Origin: Nostoc favosum CHAB5714 | Lineage (GTDB): Bacteria > Cyanobacteriota > Cyanobacteriia > Cyanobacteriales > Nostocaceae | DNA length: 64,000 bases | Direction of reading: 5' to 3' | Assembly (NCBI RefSeq): GCF_020829495.1 | Contig: NZ_JAIVFQ010000018.1 | Coordinates: 1 to 64,000, forward strand | In this document: in pieces, positions 52,344 through 61,088 of the stretch | Position numbering within the stretch: position 1 is the first letter of the stretch | How the letters are laid out: each line of letters opens with the position of its first letter | The notes under the pieces: model-generated | Databases searched by the model: none | What the model was told of the DNA's origin: nothing | What the model saw: the letters and a program-made list of their open reading frames with translations, nothing else | Translations under genes and position numbers: made by a program

Positions 52344-53168
52344 ATGGAAGACCTAAAACAAACAATAATCAGCTACTCCAGTAGAGAACTCGAACAGCGC
52401 AAAAATTGGTATTCTCCGGCAGCAGAGGCTTACAACAAGGTACGACCCCGCTATCGTGAGGATTTAATTCACCAAGCTATGGAAGTTGCTCAACTCTCCA
52501 CTGACTCAAAAATTCTAGAAGTGGGATGTGGCCCTGCAACTGCAACGGTAGCATTCGCTCAATTGGGTTGCTCAATGATCTGCTTAGAACCCAACCCAGA
52601 TTTTTTTCGGTTAGCTCAACAGAATTGTCAACCGTATCCTAATGTAGAGATTCAGAATACATCTTTTGAAGAGTGGACGCTAAAAACTTCTGAATTTGAT
52701 GCCGTCTTAGCAGCGAGTTCTTTTCATTGGATACCACCAGAAATAGGATATCCAAAAGCAGCAAATGCCTTACATGAAAGTGGCTACCTAATTTTACTAT
52801 GGAACAAGGAACTTCAACCCCCGTATGAGGTGTATCAACGTTTATCCCGAATCTATCAACTATATGCTCCATCTCTCGATCGATATGAAAACAGAGAAAC
52901 GCAAGAAGAGATATTGAGAGGATTAGGAGAGATGGCAATTGATTCGGGGAAATTTAAAGATTTAATATCGGGACAATTTCTCTCTGAAGTAACATATAAT
53001 GTTGATGAATATTTAATGCTTTTAAACACTTACTCACCTTACCTAAAGTTAGATTCACACAGCAAAGAAGCATTATTTGCAGGATTGAGGCACACAATAG
53101 AAGATGACTTTGGAGGCAGTCTTCATCTGTCATATATCTCAGCTTTTCACATTTTCAAAAAACTTTAG
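52344..53168 (+). CDS. class I SAM-dependent methyltransferase
   Basis: 274 aa. The SAM-binding motif I is KILEVGCGPATATVAFAQLG (about 52-71), followed by MICLEPNPDF and FDAVLAASSFHWIPPE. This is a Methyltransf_11/25 type fold. The C-terminal third (PPYEVYQRLSRIYQLYAPSL, YLMLLNTYSPYLKL) is helical and matches small-molecule methyltransferases. The substrate cannot be read. An HxlR regulator follows 110 bp downstream. Confidence 0.88.
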   Translation: MEDLKQTIISYSSRELEQRKNWYSPAAEAYNKVRPRYREDLIHQAMEVAQLSTDSKILEVGCGPATATVAFAQLGCSMICLEPNPDFFRLAQQNCQPYPNVEIQNTSFEEWTLKTSEFDAVLAASSFHWIPPEIGYPKAANALHESGYLILLWNKELQPPYEVYQRLSRIYQLYAPSLDRYENRETQEEILRGLGEMAIDSGKFKDLISGQFLSEVTYNVDEYLMLLNTYSPYLKLDSHSKEALFAGLRHTIEDDFGGSLHLSYISAFHIFKKL

Positions 53169-53277
53169 TCCATCAAACAGAGCAGTTAAATCTTGTAGAG
53201 TGTTGTGGATGTACCTATACTTGGAAGTATAAGTACTACCTAACAAACCTGAGTAAGGTTTTTCCTAAAAACTAACT

Positions 53278-53625
53278 ATGAAAGCTGAAGCAGAAAACAA
53301 TAGCAGGCTGACTTGTGAAGTAGAAACTACCTTAAAGGTGATTGGCGGACGCTGGAAAGTTTTGATTATTAGAGAATTAATGACTGGCGTAAAACGGTTT
53401 GGTGAGTTGCAACGGGCTTTACCTGGAGTTACGCAAAAGATGCTTACCCAGCAACTCAGAGAAATGGAGGAAGACGGTATTATTCTTCGAGAAGTTTATC
53501 CCCAAATTCCACCCAAGGTGGAATATTCTCTGACGCCTTTAGGAGAAACTTTACAACCAATTCTCTATGCTATGCATGAATGGGCTGTGCAACGGTTAGC
53601 TCTAAAAAATCACCATCAATATTGA
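53278..53625 (+). CDS. HxlR-family transcriptional regulator
   Basis: 115 aa, one winged-helix domain. [60 protein letters not shown] and [16 protein letters not shown] give the full HxlR signature. The N-terminal Cys at residue 13 is at the position that serves as redox or electrophile sensor in some members. It is in the same orientation as the methyltransferase upstream, which could be its target. Confidence 0.93.
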   Translation: MKAEAENNSRLTCEVETTLKVIGGRWKVLIIRELMTGVKRFGELQRALPGVTQKMLTQQLREMEEDGIILREVYPQIPPKVEYSLTPLGETLQPILYAMHEWAVQRLALKNHHQY

Positions 53626-53675
53626 GCACAGGTAATAAATAACAATTGCTAACTTATAGCGGTTCTCGTTTACGT

Positions 53676-53825
53676 GATATCATGTTCGCATAATTAGTTA
53701 TGATTTCCACAGTCATTGCACCCCACCCCTTAATCCCCTCCCCGCTTGCGGGGAGGGGAGACGAAGCGTAGCTTTGGCGGGGTGGGGTTCTTCGGGTTTA
53801 ATAAGTAATCAAGCGAACATGATAT
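53676..53825. repeat. inverted-repeat element, family R copy 2
   Basis: 150 bp with ends GATATCATGTTCGC and GCGAACATGATAT. It has one core: CCCCACCCCTTAATCCCCTC ... GCGGGGAGGGGAGACGAAGC. In copy 1 the arm pair is TCCGC/GCGGA; here it is TTCGC/GCGAA, so both arms changed together. Confidence 0.88.
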
Positions 53826-53836
53826 GAGGTACACCC

Positions 53837-53865
53837 GTAGGGGCACGGCACTGCCGTGCCCCTAC
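53837..53865. repeat. GGGCAC hairpin, GGCACTGCC variant
   Basis: GTAGGGGCACGGC, ACT or CAC centre, then the exact inverse arm ending CCCCTAC. It is the GC-rich version of the hairpins at 33803, 39450 and 40335. Confidence 0.9.
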
Positions 53866-53950
53866 ACCTCGTGATGTAATGTTGTACCGCATCTGAATGG
53901 GAACGGCTATATAATTTTAGCTAGCAGCTTTCTCCGAATTACGAATTATT

Positions 53951-54346
53951 TTATTCGTTGTTTCTTAAATATTCAATCGCTGCCTCTAATTTTGAGGAGT
54001 AACTTTCAGCAAACCTTTCAAACCAAAGCCCTTCGGAAGAAAGTGGATCTACTTTGGCTAACCATTCTTTTGCTTCCACTTTCAAAGCCTCTAGTTGTTT
54101 GGCTTTGAGTTGTTCTTGTCGAATTCGTTCTTGTTCTAGTTCTTGCTGTCTTTTTAACTCAATAGCAGCATCCTCTTCGGCAAAATCAGCCTTAATTTCT
54201 GCCAAAAGGTTATCCATGAAAGATGCCGACTTTGGCGATGATGGCATAAACGATTTAGCTGTGGCTGATTTTGACTGCTGCTGTTGAGTTTGTACTTCTT
54301 TGTATTCGGTTTGGAGTTCAGCTAATAGCTTATCAATGGAATCCAT
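53951..54346 (-). CDS. coiled-coil hypothetical protein near VWA genes
   Basis: 131 aa. A long helix with heptads (AIELKRQQELEQERIRQEQL, KAKQLEALKVEAKEWLAKV) is preceded by two similar short motifs, IDKLLAELQTEYKEV and MDNLLAEIKADFAEE. The C-terminus is WFERFAESYSSKLEAAIEYL. The gene lies 27 bp downstream of a VWA gene on the same strand and is probably co-transcribed. It may be an interaction partner of the VWA proteins. Confidence 0.75.
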   Translation of the reverse strand: MDSIDKLLAELQTEYKEVQTQQQQSKSATAKSFMPSSPKSASFMDNLLAEIKADFAEEDAAIELKRQQELEQERIRQEQLKAKQLEALKVEAKEWLAKVDPLSSEGLWFERFAESYSSKLEAAIEYLRNNE

Positions 54347-54373
54347 TTTGGTAATTCCTAATAAATAGTATAG

Positions 54374-54979
54374 CTAGTCATTAATGGCATTGAGTAGCAC
54401 TTCCGATAGACTCAAATCTTCCATATCTTCCATAGTAATGGTGTCACAGATATCAAACTTAGCACCAGCACTTTGGAGTTCATCGTCTAAGACTTTGAGA
54501 AAACGGGTAGCTTGGGGATCTGTGCCGACTTGAATGAAAGAAATAGCTAATTCTTCATCTCGATCGATGCGGCGAGAAGCTTCAATAATTACCTTCATTA
54601 CTGCTTTGCGATCGTCCGGTTCACCATCAGTAACCACTAAAATTGTTTCACCATTTAGTTTGATTTGACCGGCTGCTTTGCGTTGAAGGTAATCATCAGT
54701 TGCATGTTTTAATACGCCCGCTAAGTCAGTTGTACCAGAGGGGTCATTTTCTTGAAAAATTTGTGCTACCTTGCCGGATGTCACATTTTCGTATCGTTTA
54801 AATTTACCAGAAAATACATAAATAGTAATGCCGTCTGGGTCAAATTGCTCACACTTACTAGCTAGAGCTAAAGTAGATTCCTGTGCTGCAACCCATCTAG
54901 TTCTACCACCCTTTTGATCTTTGCTTGCCATGCTGCCGCTTTTATCGATAATCAAGGTATAATCACGATTTTCTAGCAT
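54374..54979 (-). CDS. VWA-domain protein (copy 1)
   Basis: 201 aa, nearly all one von Willebrand factor A domain. The MIDAS motif D-x-S-x-S is in LIIDKSGSMASKD, the Thr is in DPSGTTDLAGVLK, and the Asp is in LVVTDGEPDD. There is no signal peptide, so it is probably cytosolic. It is paralogous to the next gene upstream (55183-55788), with the same length. VWA proteins of this type bind partners through Mg2+. The partner could be the coiled-coil protein downstream. Confidence 0.9.
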   Translation of the reverse strand: MLENRDYTLIIDKSGSMASKDQKGGRTRWVAAQESTLALASKCEQFDPDGITIYVFSGKFKRYENVTSGKVAQIFQENDPSGTTDLAGVLKHATDDYLQRKAAGQIKLNGETILVVTDGEPDDRKAVMKVIIEASRRIDRDEELAISFIQVGTDPQATRFLKVLDDELQSAGAKFDICDTITMEDMEDLSLSEVLLNAIND

Positions 54980-55182
54980 TATTCAATCTCCAATTAATAG
55001 TCAATCAATTTTGGATTTTGGATTTTAGATTAATTGTTAACCTAAAGATAGGGTATTGGAAAGAAATTTGGGATTTGAATTTCATAGTTTAAACTAGTCG
55101 TGAAACCAGATTTAAATTTTAAATCCTTCAATCCAAAATTTAAAATCTAAAATTGGTTACTTGACTATGGGCGAGCAACACA

Positions 55183-55788
55183 TCAGTCAGTTATTGCGTT
55201 CGTCAATACATCTACAAGGCTCATTTCTTCTAAGTCGTCTAAAGTGACGGTATCGCAAATATCAAATTTAGCACCGACACTTTGCAACTGGTCATCCAAA
55301 GCTTTGAGGAACTTAGTTGCTTGGGTATCTGAACCCACTTGAATAATCGAAATTGCTAATTCTTCATCACGTTCCATCTGGCGAGTCGCATGAATGATGA
55401 CTTCAAACACAGCTTTGCGATCGTCTGGTTCACCATCGGTAATGACTAAAATTGTCTCTCCGTTTGGCTTGGTTTTACCGGCAGCTTTGCGTTGAAAGTA
55501 ATTATTTAGGGCATCCTGAAGTACACTTGCTAAGTTTGTCGTTCCAGCAGGATCATTTTCGAGAAATATCTGCGCGACTTTGGCTGAAGTGACATCATCG
55601 TAGCGTTTAAATCTACCGGAAAACACGTACACCGTAATGCCATCGGGGTCAAACTGTTCAGCCTTTCTTGCCAAAGCGAGAGTAGACTCTTGGGCTATGT
55701 CCCATCTACTTCTACCACCCACTTGGTCGGGTGTGGACATACTACCGCTTTTGTCAATGATTAATGTGTAGTCGCGATCGCTCATCAT
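55183..55788 (-). CDS. VWA-domain protein (copy 2)
   Basis: 201 aa, collinear with copy 1. Shared segments include IIDKSGSM, RWDIAQESTLALARKAEQFD against RWVAAQESTLALASKCEQFD, and ILVITDGEPDDRKAVFEVII. All MIDAS residues are intact. The 200-bp gap between the copies carries short inverted AT-rich repeats (TTTTGGATTTTGGATTTTAG and its inverse). A tandem duplication with later divergence explains the pair. Confidence 0.9.
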   Translation of the reverse strand: MMSDRDYTLIIDKSGSMSTPDQVGGRSRWDIAQESTLALARKAEQFDPDGITVYVFSGRFKRYDDVTSAKVAQIFLENDPAGTTNLASVLQDALNNYFQRKAAGKTKPNGETILVITDGEPDDRKAVFEVIIHATRQMERDEELAISIIQVGSDTQATKFLKALDDQLQSVGAKFDICDTVTLDDLEEMSLVDVLTNAITD

Positions 55789-56066
55789 AAAATTCCTCTG
55801 ATTGTTACCCTGTGGTTCTAGTTTAACTCCGTTTTTTTACGAGCAAACAAGGCTTTTAAGTATTTGTATCAATATTGAAATAATCATTCGCAGTCAGGAC
55901 AAGGCGCTGAGTTTGTGATTAAGATTCCCCTAATTCAGCATCCGTCAACATAATTCGTAATTTTAAGACCGTAAGTAAAAACAAAGTATTTCCCCTGCCA
56001 GCACCTACTTCCGTTTCAAACCCTTCTGGAAGTAGTAATTACGAATTACGAATTACGAATTAGTAA

Positions 56067-57095
56067 TTATCTAAATACCTCCACTTCTTGAGGAACCTTC
56101 ATTTGGTCGAGAATTCCCCAGATTTCTTGTAACATCGGCTCTAACCCGGTGCGGGTAACTGCTGAAATCACAAAAACCGGGGCGTAGGAGAGATGATTAA
56201 GTTGGGTGGCTAACGCCTCCAAATCGACAGTTTCCCGATCAACTGCATCAATTTTGTTCAGCGCTAAAATTTGCGGGCGTTCTGCTAAACCCCGTCCATA
56301 AGCTTGTAATTCTTCCTTAATTGTGTTGTAATCTCTAACCACATCATCACTAGTGGCATCAATTAAGTGAAGTAGCACTCGCGTGCGCTCGATATGGCGC
56401 AAGAAATCGTGTCCCAGTCCTGCACCGTGAGCCGCTCCCTCAATTAATCCGGGAATGTCGGCGAAAACAGTACCATCGCCAGTAGGTTTACGCACTACAC
56501 CCAAATTTGGGATGAGGGTAGTGAAAGGGTAGTCTGCGATTTTTGGACGTGCTGCTGATAAAGATGAAATTAGAGTGGATTTACCAGCATTTGGTAAGCC
56601 AATAATCCCCACTTCTGCCAAAAGTTTCAACTCTAGGCGCAGCTGTTTTATTTCCCCTGGTAATCCTGGGAGAGCGTATTCTGGGGCGCGGTTACGGTTA
56701 CTCAAGAAATGCTGATTTCCCAGGCCACCTTTACCACCTTGGGCAATCAGCAAAGTCTGCTTAGGCTCAGTTAAATCCCCCAGCAATTCGCCAGTTTCAG
56801 CATCATAAATGGTTGTACCACAGGGAACTTCGATGATTAAATCCTTTCCTCCTGCTCCAGTGCAGTTATTTGGCCCACCACGAGTCCCTTTTTCTGCCTG
56901 AAAGCGATGGTTATATCTGAAGTCCAGCAAGGTTTGCAGGTTTTCGTCGGCAACGAAAAATACCGAACCGCCTCTTCCCCCATTACCACCAGAGGGGCCA
57001 CCAGTCGGCACGTATTTTTCTCGCCGGAAGGCGACAATACCATCGCCGCCCTTACCAGCTTCAACTTCAATTTTTGCTTGGTCGATAAATTGCAT
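56067..57095 (-). CDS. obg: GTPase Obg
   Basis: 342 aa. The glycine-rich Obg fold (1-158: [32 protein letters not shown]) precedes the G domain. G1 is [15 protein letters not shown]2 is [15 protein letters not shown]3 is [10 protein letters not shown] and G4 is ALNKIDAVD. It acts on 50S ribosome assembly and stress control. The C-terminal OCT domain seen in some Obg proteins is absent, as is usual in cyanobacteria. A heptamer run (GAATTAC) follows the stop codon. Confidence 0.96.
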   Translation of the reverse strand: MQFIDQAKIEVEAGKGGDGIVAFRREKYVPTGGPSGGNGGRGGSVFFVADENLQTLLDFRYNHRFQAEKGTRGGPNNCTGAGGKDLIIEVPCGTTIYDAETGELLGDLTEPKQTLLIAQGGKGGLGNQHFLSNRNRAPEYALPGLPGEIKQLRLELKLLAEVGIIGLPNAGKSTLISSLSAARPKIADYPFTTLIPNLGVVRKPTGDGTVFADIPGLIEGAAHGAGLGHDFLRHIERTRVLLHLIDATSDDVVRDYNTIKEELQAYGRGLAERPQILALNKIDAVDRETVDLEALATQLNHLSYAPVFVISAVTRTGLEPMLQEIWGILDQMKVPQEVEVFR

Positions 57096-57096
57096 A

Positions 57097-57143
57097 GTTA
57101 GTCATTAGTCATTAGTTATTAGTCATTAGTCATTAGTCATTAG
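57097..57143. repeat. 7-bp tandem repeat (TTAGTCA)
   Basis: About six TTAGTCA units, one with TTAGTTA, fill the space between the obg start and the 3' end of the broken S23-type gene. Confidence 0.92.
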
Positions 57144-57511
57144 TCATCTGGAACATTGCCAATTGATTTTAGGTAGGCGTTTAATTGAGGTGCTAGGTCA
57201 TTAATGATTAGCTTGAGTGCATCTACTTGTTGATCTGTTAACAGATTACGGCTATATGCTCGTCTTAGCCAGTGTTGAGTTTCATACAAAGATCCTCTTG
57301 CTATTCTGACAAATCGTCGATTGTCTTGATAACTCCCTCGTCCTACTCATAAAGCTATGTTGGCACCAATACTATCGGCTGAACGGACAATCTGTTTACC
57401 TACTGTATCTTGTGGCAATGACTCCCATCCATTAACAATTTTCCAGATGTCGTCAGCTAATCGTTCTGCCAGTTGATAAACCCGTAATTCTTGAAACCTC
57501 CTACTTGACAT
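57140..57511 (-). pseudogene. four-helix-bundle (23S rRNA IVP / S23 type) protein with in-frame stop
   Basis: From the ATG at 57511 the frame reads RRFQELRVYQLAERLADDIW and then QIVRSADSIGANIAL. It is then stopped by TGA at codon 55 (57349-57347), and continues in the same frame VGRGSYQDNRRFVRIARGSL to a TAA at 57140. Total length would be 123 aa, the usual size. The conserved motif should read SIGANIAEGVGRGS, so the two codons after IA were altered, one to a stop. It is a nonsense pseudogene. TTAGTCA-type heptamers flank it on both sides. Confidence 0.88.
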
Positions 57512-57519
57512 TATCCTTC

Positions 57520-57556
57520 TTAACTAATGACTAATGACTAAAGACTAATGACTAAA
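57520..57556. repeat. 7-bp tandem repeat (TGACTAA)
   Basis: About four units of TGACTAA, the inverse orientation of the TTAGTCA array at 57097-57143. The broken S23-type gene lies between them. The last unit overlaps the 3' end of the next gene. Confidence 0.88.
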
Positions 57557-58226
57557 TATATGGTGAAACATCTTCACCACATTTATCTGCCAGATAAGAG
57601 AGGGCGCGGAAACGTAAGCCCACCAGTTGCTCATACAAGGGGTTGATTTTACACATCGGCGGTATATGGACAATCTTTCGTCCAAATAAGGTGACATCCC
57701 GCTCAAATGGACACTGGGAGGGAATCATTTTACACAAAAAGCGGGCTACTCTTGGGTCTTGGATATCTAGCCGATCCAGCCAGTCGCGCAGGGGGTGTAG
57801 TGCATCAATTTGACGCTTTGTAAGCTCGGTGCTGGCGATAGTGGGGGTAAGCTGTGGGTGTTCTAGGGTGTGGCGAAGGGCTTCTAGTAAATTCTCTGGC
57901 TGTTCTAAGGCTTGGCAGAACTGATGCAGAACCTGATCTTCGCTGGGAGAATAAGTGCCATCTGCGATCGCTACCATTACTGCTGTCCTTAAGAAATTTT
58001 CCGCTGCTGGCGTACCCTTACCCAAGACTGCGGCTAATTCTTCTGGTGTAATTACCTCTAGTGAGTCCCATTTAATTTTAGGAGCTAATTCATTTTTGGT
58101 GATGCTGGCAATTAATTCCTGTTCTTGGGCATCAAAATTACCATCTGCCCAAGCAATGGTGAGCAGCCCACGCAACCAAGCGGCAATCTGTTCGTTGCTG
58201 TATGGGGATTGAACGGTACTTGTCAT
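57552..58226 (-). CDS. TerB-like / Mo-nitrogenase C-terminal-domain protein
   Basis: 224 aa from the ATG at 58226; a GTG 30 bp upstream is also open. The N-terminal half (LRGLLTIAWADGNFDAQEQE, MVAIADGTYSPSEDQVLHQF) is TerB-like with paired acidic repeats. The C-terminal half (HPLRDWLDRLDIQDPRVARF, LCKMIPSQCPFERDVTLFGR, IPPMCKINPLYEQLVGLRFR) matches the Mo-dependent nitrogenase C-terminal family. Conserved Cys are visible at three places. Despite the name its link to nitrogenase is indirect, and members occur through cyanobacteria. Confidence 0.85.
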   Translation of the reverse strand: MTSTVQSPYSNEQIAAWLRGLLTIAWADGNFDAQEQELIASITKNELAPKIKWDSLEVITPEELAAVLGKGTPAAENFLRTAVMVAIADGTYSPSEDQVLHQFCQALEQPENLLEALRHTLEHPQLTPTIASTELTKRQIDALHPLRDWLDRLDIQDPRVARFLCKMIPSQCPFERDVTLFGRKIVHIPPMCKINPLYEQLVGLRFRALSYLADKCGEDVSPYI

Positions 58227-58468
58227 AAACTCACGTCTCAAGCTTTCCTCAGTCACTACTAAGCTACCCTACCCAGCGACTATGAAGATAGTGGAGGCAA
58301 TACAGAATAATCAAGAAAGTGCGTAGGCATCGCTGCCTCAAGAAATAAACCAGAGAAATTTCCAAATTCCAATAGTCGGTCTTGGCGTAAAATCCATTTG
58401 AGAGTTATCTTGAGAATTCTTTCTACTTTAACAGAAAAGCAAGATATAACTGTGCTGTGGAGGTATTG

Positions 58469-59284
58469 ATGAATAAAACCAAAGTTCACCTCGGTGTCAT
58501 TCAAGAAACACTATTAATTCCCCTCTGGGCTAGAGCTTGTGAGCTTCAGGCAGCAGATCCAATTATAGTAGACCCGAAATCATCTGAGATTCTTGCAGCG
58601 ATAGATTACGAATTTGATAAATTTACTACTGCAAAATCTTCTCAGATAGGCTGTTGTTTACGAGGAACTATCCTCGACAACTGGGTACGTACCTACCTCA
58701 ATCAACATCCGCAAGGTTCCGTTATCGAGATTGGTGCAGGACTGAACACACGCTTTGAGCGAGTAGATAACGGCAAGGTTTGCTGGTTTGACATAGATTT
58801 ACCGGATGTCATGGTTCTGCGACGACAGTTTTTTGAGGAAACGGAACGCCGTAAATTAATCACGGCTTCTGCCCTAGATAGCAATTGGATTGAGCATGTC
58901 AAGTCCACTACTAAACAACCTGTTATGTTTGTCGCCGAAGGCGTGTTGCAGTATTTCAATGAACAGGAAGTGAAGCTATTGTTTGCTAATCTTTTGCAGT
59001 ATTTTCCTGGTTCGTGGTTTGCCTTTGATTCCTTGTCACCGCTAATTGTGAAGAATCAGAAACACCATGACTCACTCAAATACACTTCGGCAAAATTTGA
59101 TTGGTGTATCTCAAATATTCATAAGATTAAAGACTGGAATTCATGTTACGAAGTCATGGAAGTCTGTAATTATGCCAATCTGCCAACTAAATATCGCCGA
59201 CGTTTTTCTCTAATGAATCGTTTACTGATGTTATTTCCTCTTCTGTGCGATTCGTCTCGTTTGGCATTAGTTAAATTAGGTTAG
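58469..59284 (+). CDS. LCM-family (PPM1-type) methyltransferase
   Basis: 271 aa. The ATG at 58469 is chosen because GGAGG lies 6 nt upstream. SAM-binding motif SVIEIGAGLNTRFERVD, then FDIDLPDVMVLRRQFF, and PVMFVAEGVLQYFNEQEV are the leucine-carboxyl-methyltransferase family signature. Bacterial members methylate carboxyl or hydroxyl groups of small molecules. A carboxylate-amine ligase starts 24 bp downstream, so the two probably share a pathway. Confidence 0.88.
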   Translation: MNKTKVHLGVIQETLLIPLWARACELQAADPIIVDPKSSEILAAIDYEFDKFTTAKSSQIGCCLRGTILDNWVRTYLNQHPQGSVIEIGAGLNTRFERVDNGKVCWFDIDLPDVMVLRRQFFEETERRKLITASALDSNWIEHVKSTTKQPVMFVAEGVLQYFNEQEVKLLFANLLQYFPGSWFAFDSLSPLIVKNQKHHDSLKYTSAKFDWCISNIHKIKDWNSCYEVMEVCNYANLPTKYRRRFSLMNRLLMLFPLLCDSSRLALVKLG

Positions 59285-59308
59285 CTCTAAGCAATTAAGG
59301 TATACATA

Positions 59309-60409
59309 ATGTTTTTATTTGGCATTGAACATGAAGTCGCTTTCCTAAACAAAGAAGGAAAGTTTGCTGATTTTTCCCACACCAAATTTGCTGATTTCAA
59401 TCAAATTATTGAAAGGCTACCTACATACCCTAACGACTATTCTCAACTGCGCGTCGGGGATGCGGGTATTAAGATGAAGAGATGGTACATTGAGGGATTT
59501 GAAAGATTTGCAGATTCCGATCAGGTGATAGACTGTCATGTTAAAGGTATCGAAATTAGAACGACTATACATTCTGATATTCAAGGCGCTATTACTGAAT
59601 TATCAGAAAGTTTTCACTTGTTACGTGAGGTTGCTGCTAACTTTGGTTTATCACCAGTTTTGGTTAGTTTTAATCCATACAATCCGGTTTTTGAGCCTCA
59701 ACCCCCATTAAATGATTATGAAATCAAACAGCTAGAGGCTTATCCTGACGAACAAACTGCTAATATTCACATGGTGTCATACGGCCCAGATTTAAATATT
59801 TCTGTGGCAGATTTGTCTACTGAACGTGTAATTGATATTGGCAGAAAGTTAACTTATTATAGTCCTTATATCGTCCCTTTTAGTTATAGTTCCCCTTTTT
59901 ATAAGGGAGGTTTATGGGATGGGCTATCAGTACGAACGTTTATCAGAACTGGAAAAAGACCAGCAGCCTTAGTTTTTGTTCAGAAACAGGAAGAACTGAT
60001 TGATAGCACACCTTCCTTAACAAAAATTGCCCGCATTCCGGCTGAAGTGGGACGCATTGAATTTAAGGCTTGTGATAGTTGTGATAACTTTTTAATCTAT
60101 GCAGCTTTACTGACATTATTAAAAGGTTTGGTGTTAGATGAAACCTTGCTGGGTAGAGCAAGTGTACCCGATGCAGCATTACACCAACTTTCTGCAAAAG
60201 AAGGGTTTGATAACGAGGATATTTTTGGGAATGCGACAAAAGTCTTGCAAGCGGCCGAAGTTGCTTTGGGAGATGACGCAGATGTTCATTATTTAACGCC
60301 GTTAAAAGTAATGCTGGCGAAGCGAAAAACAAGATCCCATGAATTAATACAAATGTTTCATCGTGTAAGTTCTATAGAAGAGGTAATAAGGCAGACTTAT
60401 CAAGTTTAG
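59309..60409 (+). CDS. GCS2-family carboxylate-amine ligase
   Basis: 366 aa. FGIEHEVAFLNKEGKFADF at the start is the GIEHE-type motif of glutamate-cysteine ligase family 2. GIEIRTTIHSDIQGAITELS and AEVGRIEFKACDSCDNFLIY provide further metal/ATP-site residues. Enzymes of this fold join an amine to a carboxylate with ATP. It is not close to standard cyanobacterial GshA as far as I can judge, so the substrates are unknown. It is the second gene of a pair with the methyltransferase. Confidence 0.8.
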   Translation: MFLFGIEHEVAFLNKEGKFADFSHTKFADFNQIIERLPTYPNDYSQLRVGDAGIKMKRWYIEGFERFADSDQVIDCHVKGIEIRTTIHSDIQGAITELSESFHLLREVAANFGLSPVLVSFNPYNPVFEPQPPLNDYEIKQLEAYPDEQTANIHMVSYGPDLNISVADLSTERVIDIGRKLTYYSPYIVPFSYSSPFYKGGLWDGLSVRTFIRTGKRPAALVFVQKQEELIDSTPSLTKIARIPAEVGRIEFKACDSCDNFLIYAALLTLLKGLVLDETLLGRASVPDAALHQLSAKEGFDNEDIFGNATKVLQAAEVALGDDADVHYLTPLKVMLAKRKTRSHELIQMFHRVSSIEEVIRQTYQV

Positions 60410-60576
60410 AAAAAATTGTCAATGGGGACTATTAAGAGCAGAGGGGCATAATTTTGTGTTTGCTCCTCCACTCACAATAAGGTTCGGTTAAGGGGTATAG
60501 CCCTTAAAGTCCTTTGATTGGATAAAGTCAAGCTACTGAAGATAAGCTGTTACGCATTTAACTTGTACATTTACCT

Positions 60577-60653
60577 GATGACTGATGACTGTTGACGGTT
60601 GACTGATGACCGATAACCGTCAACCGTCAACCGTCAACCGTCAACCGTCAACG
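60577..60653. repeat. 7-bp tandem repeat (GTCAACC)
   Basis: Exact copies of GTCAACC at 60617-60650 are preceded by imperfect GATGACTG/GTTGACG units. Confidence 0.88.
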
Positions 60654-60769
60654 ATTATAAAGAATGTTTATATAATTTAGACGCATATCAGCTTAATAGT
60701 AGAGCCATTAGCTTGCCAAAACTATATTAAGTCGATATACCTAGAGACTGATTTTATTACAACTAAAGA

Positions 60770-60920
60770 TATAGTAAATTTCATTCTAGAGATTGATGCA
60801 GGCGTTAGCATTTTCAAAGTACAAGTAAAAACAGGGAACCTTGAGAGAAGATTGTCAATAAAAAACGTAATGATTTTGCTAAAGAATTAAGGTGGTATTT
60901 GCTTATTATGCCTTAACTAG
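60770..60920 (+). pseudogene. possible PD-(D/E)XK nuclease fragment
   Basis: A short plus-strand frame reads ILEIDAGVSIFKVQVKTGNL. It resembles the core D-xn-(E/Q)-x-K strand pair of group-I-intron-type PD-(D/E)XK endonucleases. In a shifted frame downstream comes NDFAKELRWYLLIMP. No start codon or full domain remains. The call is tentative. Confidence 0.3.
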
Positions 60921-61088
60921 TTCAATGCAGAAATCCTAAGACAATTTCTTCGTCAGGTTCGTTTCTAAAAAACTTTCGATTGAAGCGTAGCTGGCTCTTT
61001 TTATTATTGCTCTTTACCAAGTAAGGTGTGATCTGCCGCTATTTCAGTCAAAGTTCTGCGTTGTTAAAGCTGTTATTGAGGATTTCAA

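Larger units (their letters stand above)
53626..53950. other. intergenic region with family R element and GGGCAC hairpin
   Basis: About 325 bp. Family R copy 2 occupies 53676-53825, and the GGGCACGGC hairpin lies at 53837-53865. Nothing else was recognised. Confidence 0.7.
60410..61088. other. intergenic region with heptamers
   Basis: About 680 bp. At 60577-60653 there are GTCAACC heptamers (about five exact copies) preceded by related GACTGATGACC units. A possible nuclease remnant lies at 60770-60920. The last 150 bp should contain the promoter of the exported protein gene. Confidence 0.6.

Noticed and set aside
57552-58226. Evidence for a nif gene cluster from the Mo-nitrogenase C-terminal domain
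   Set aside because: No nifHDK or other nif gene is in the window, and the family is found outside nif clusters.
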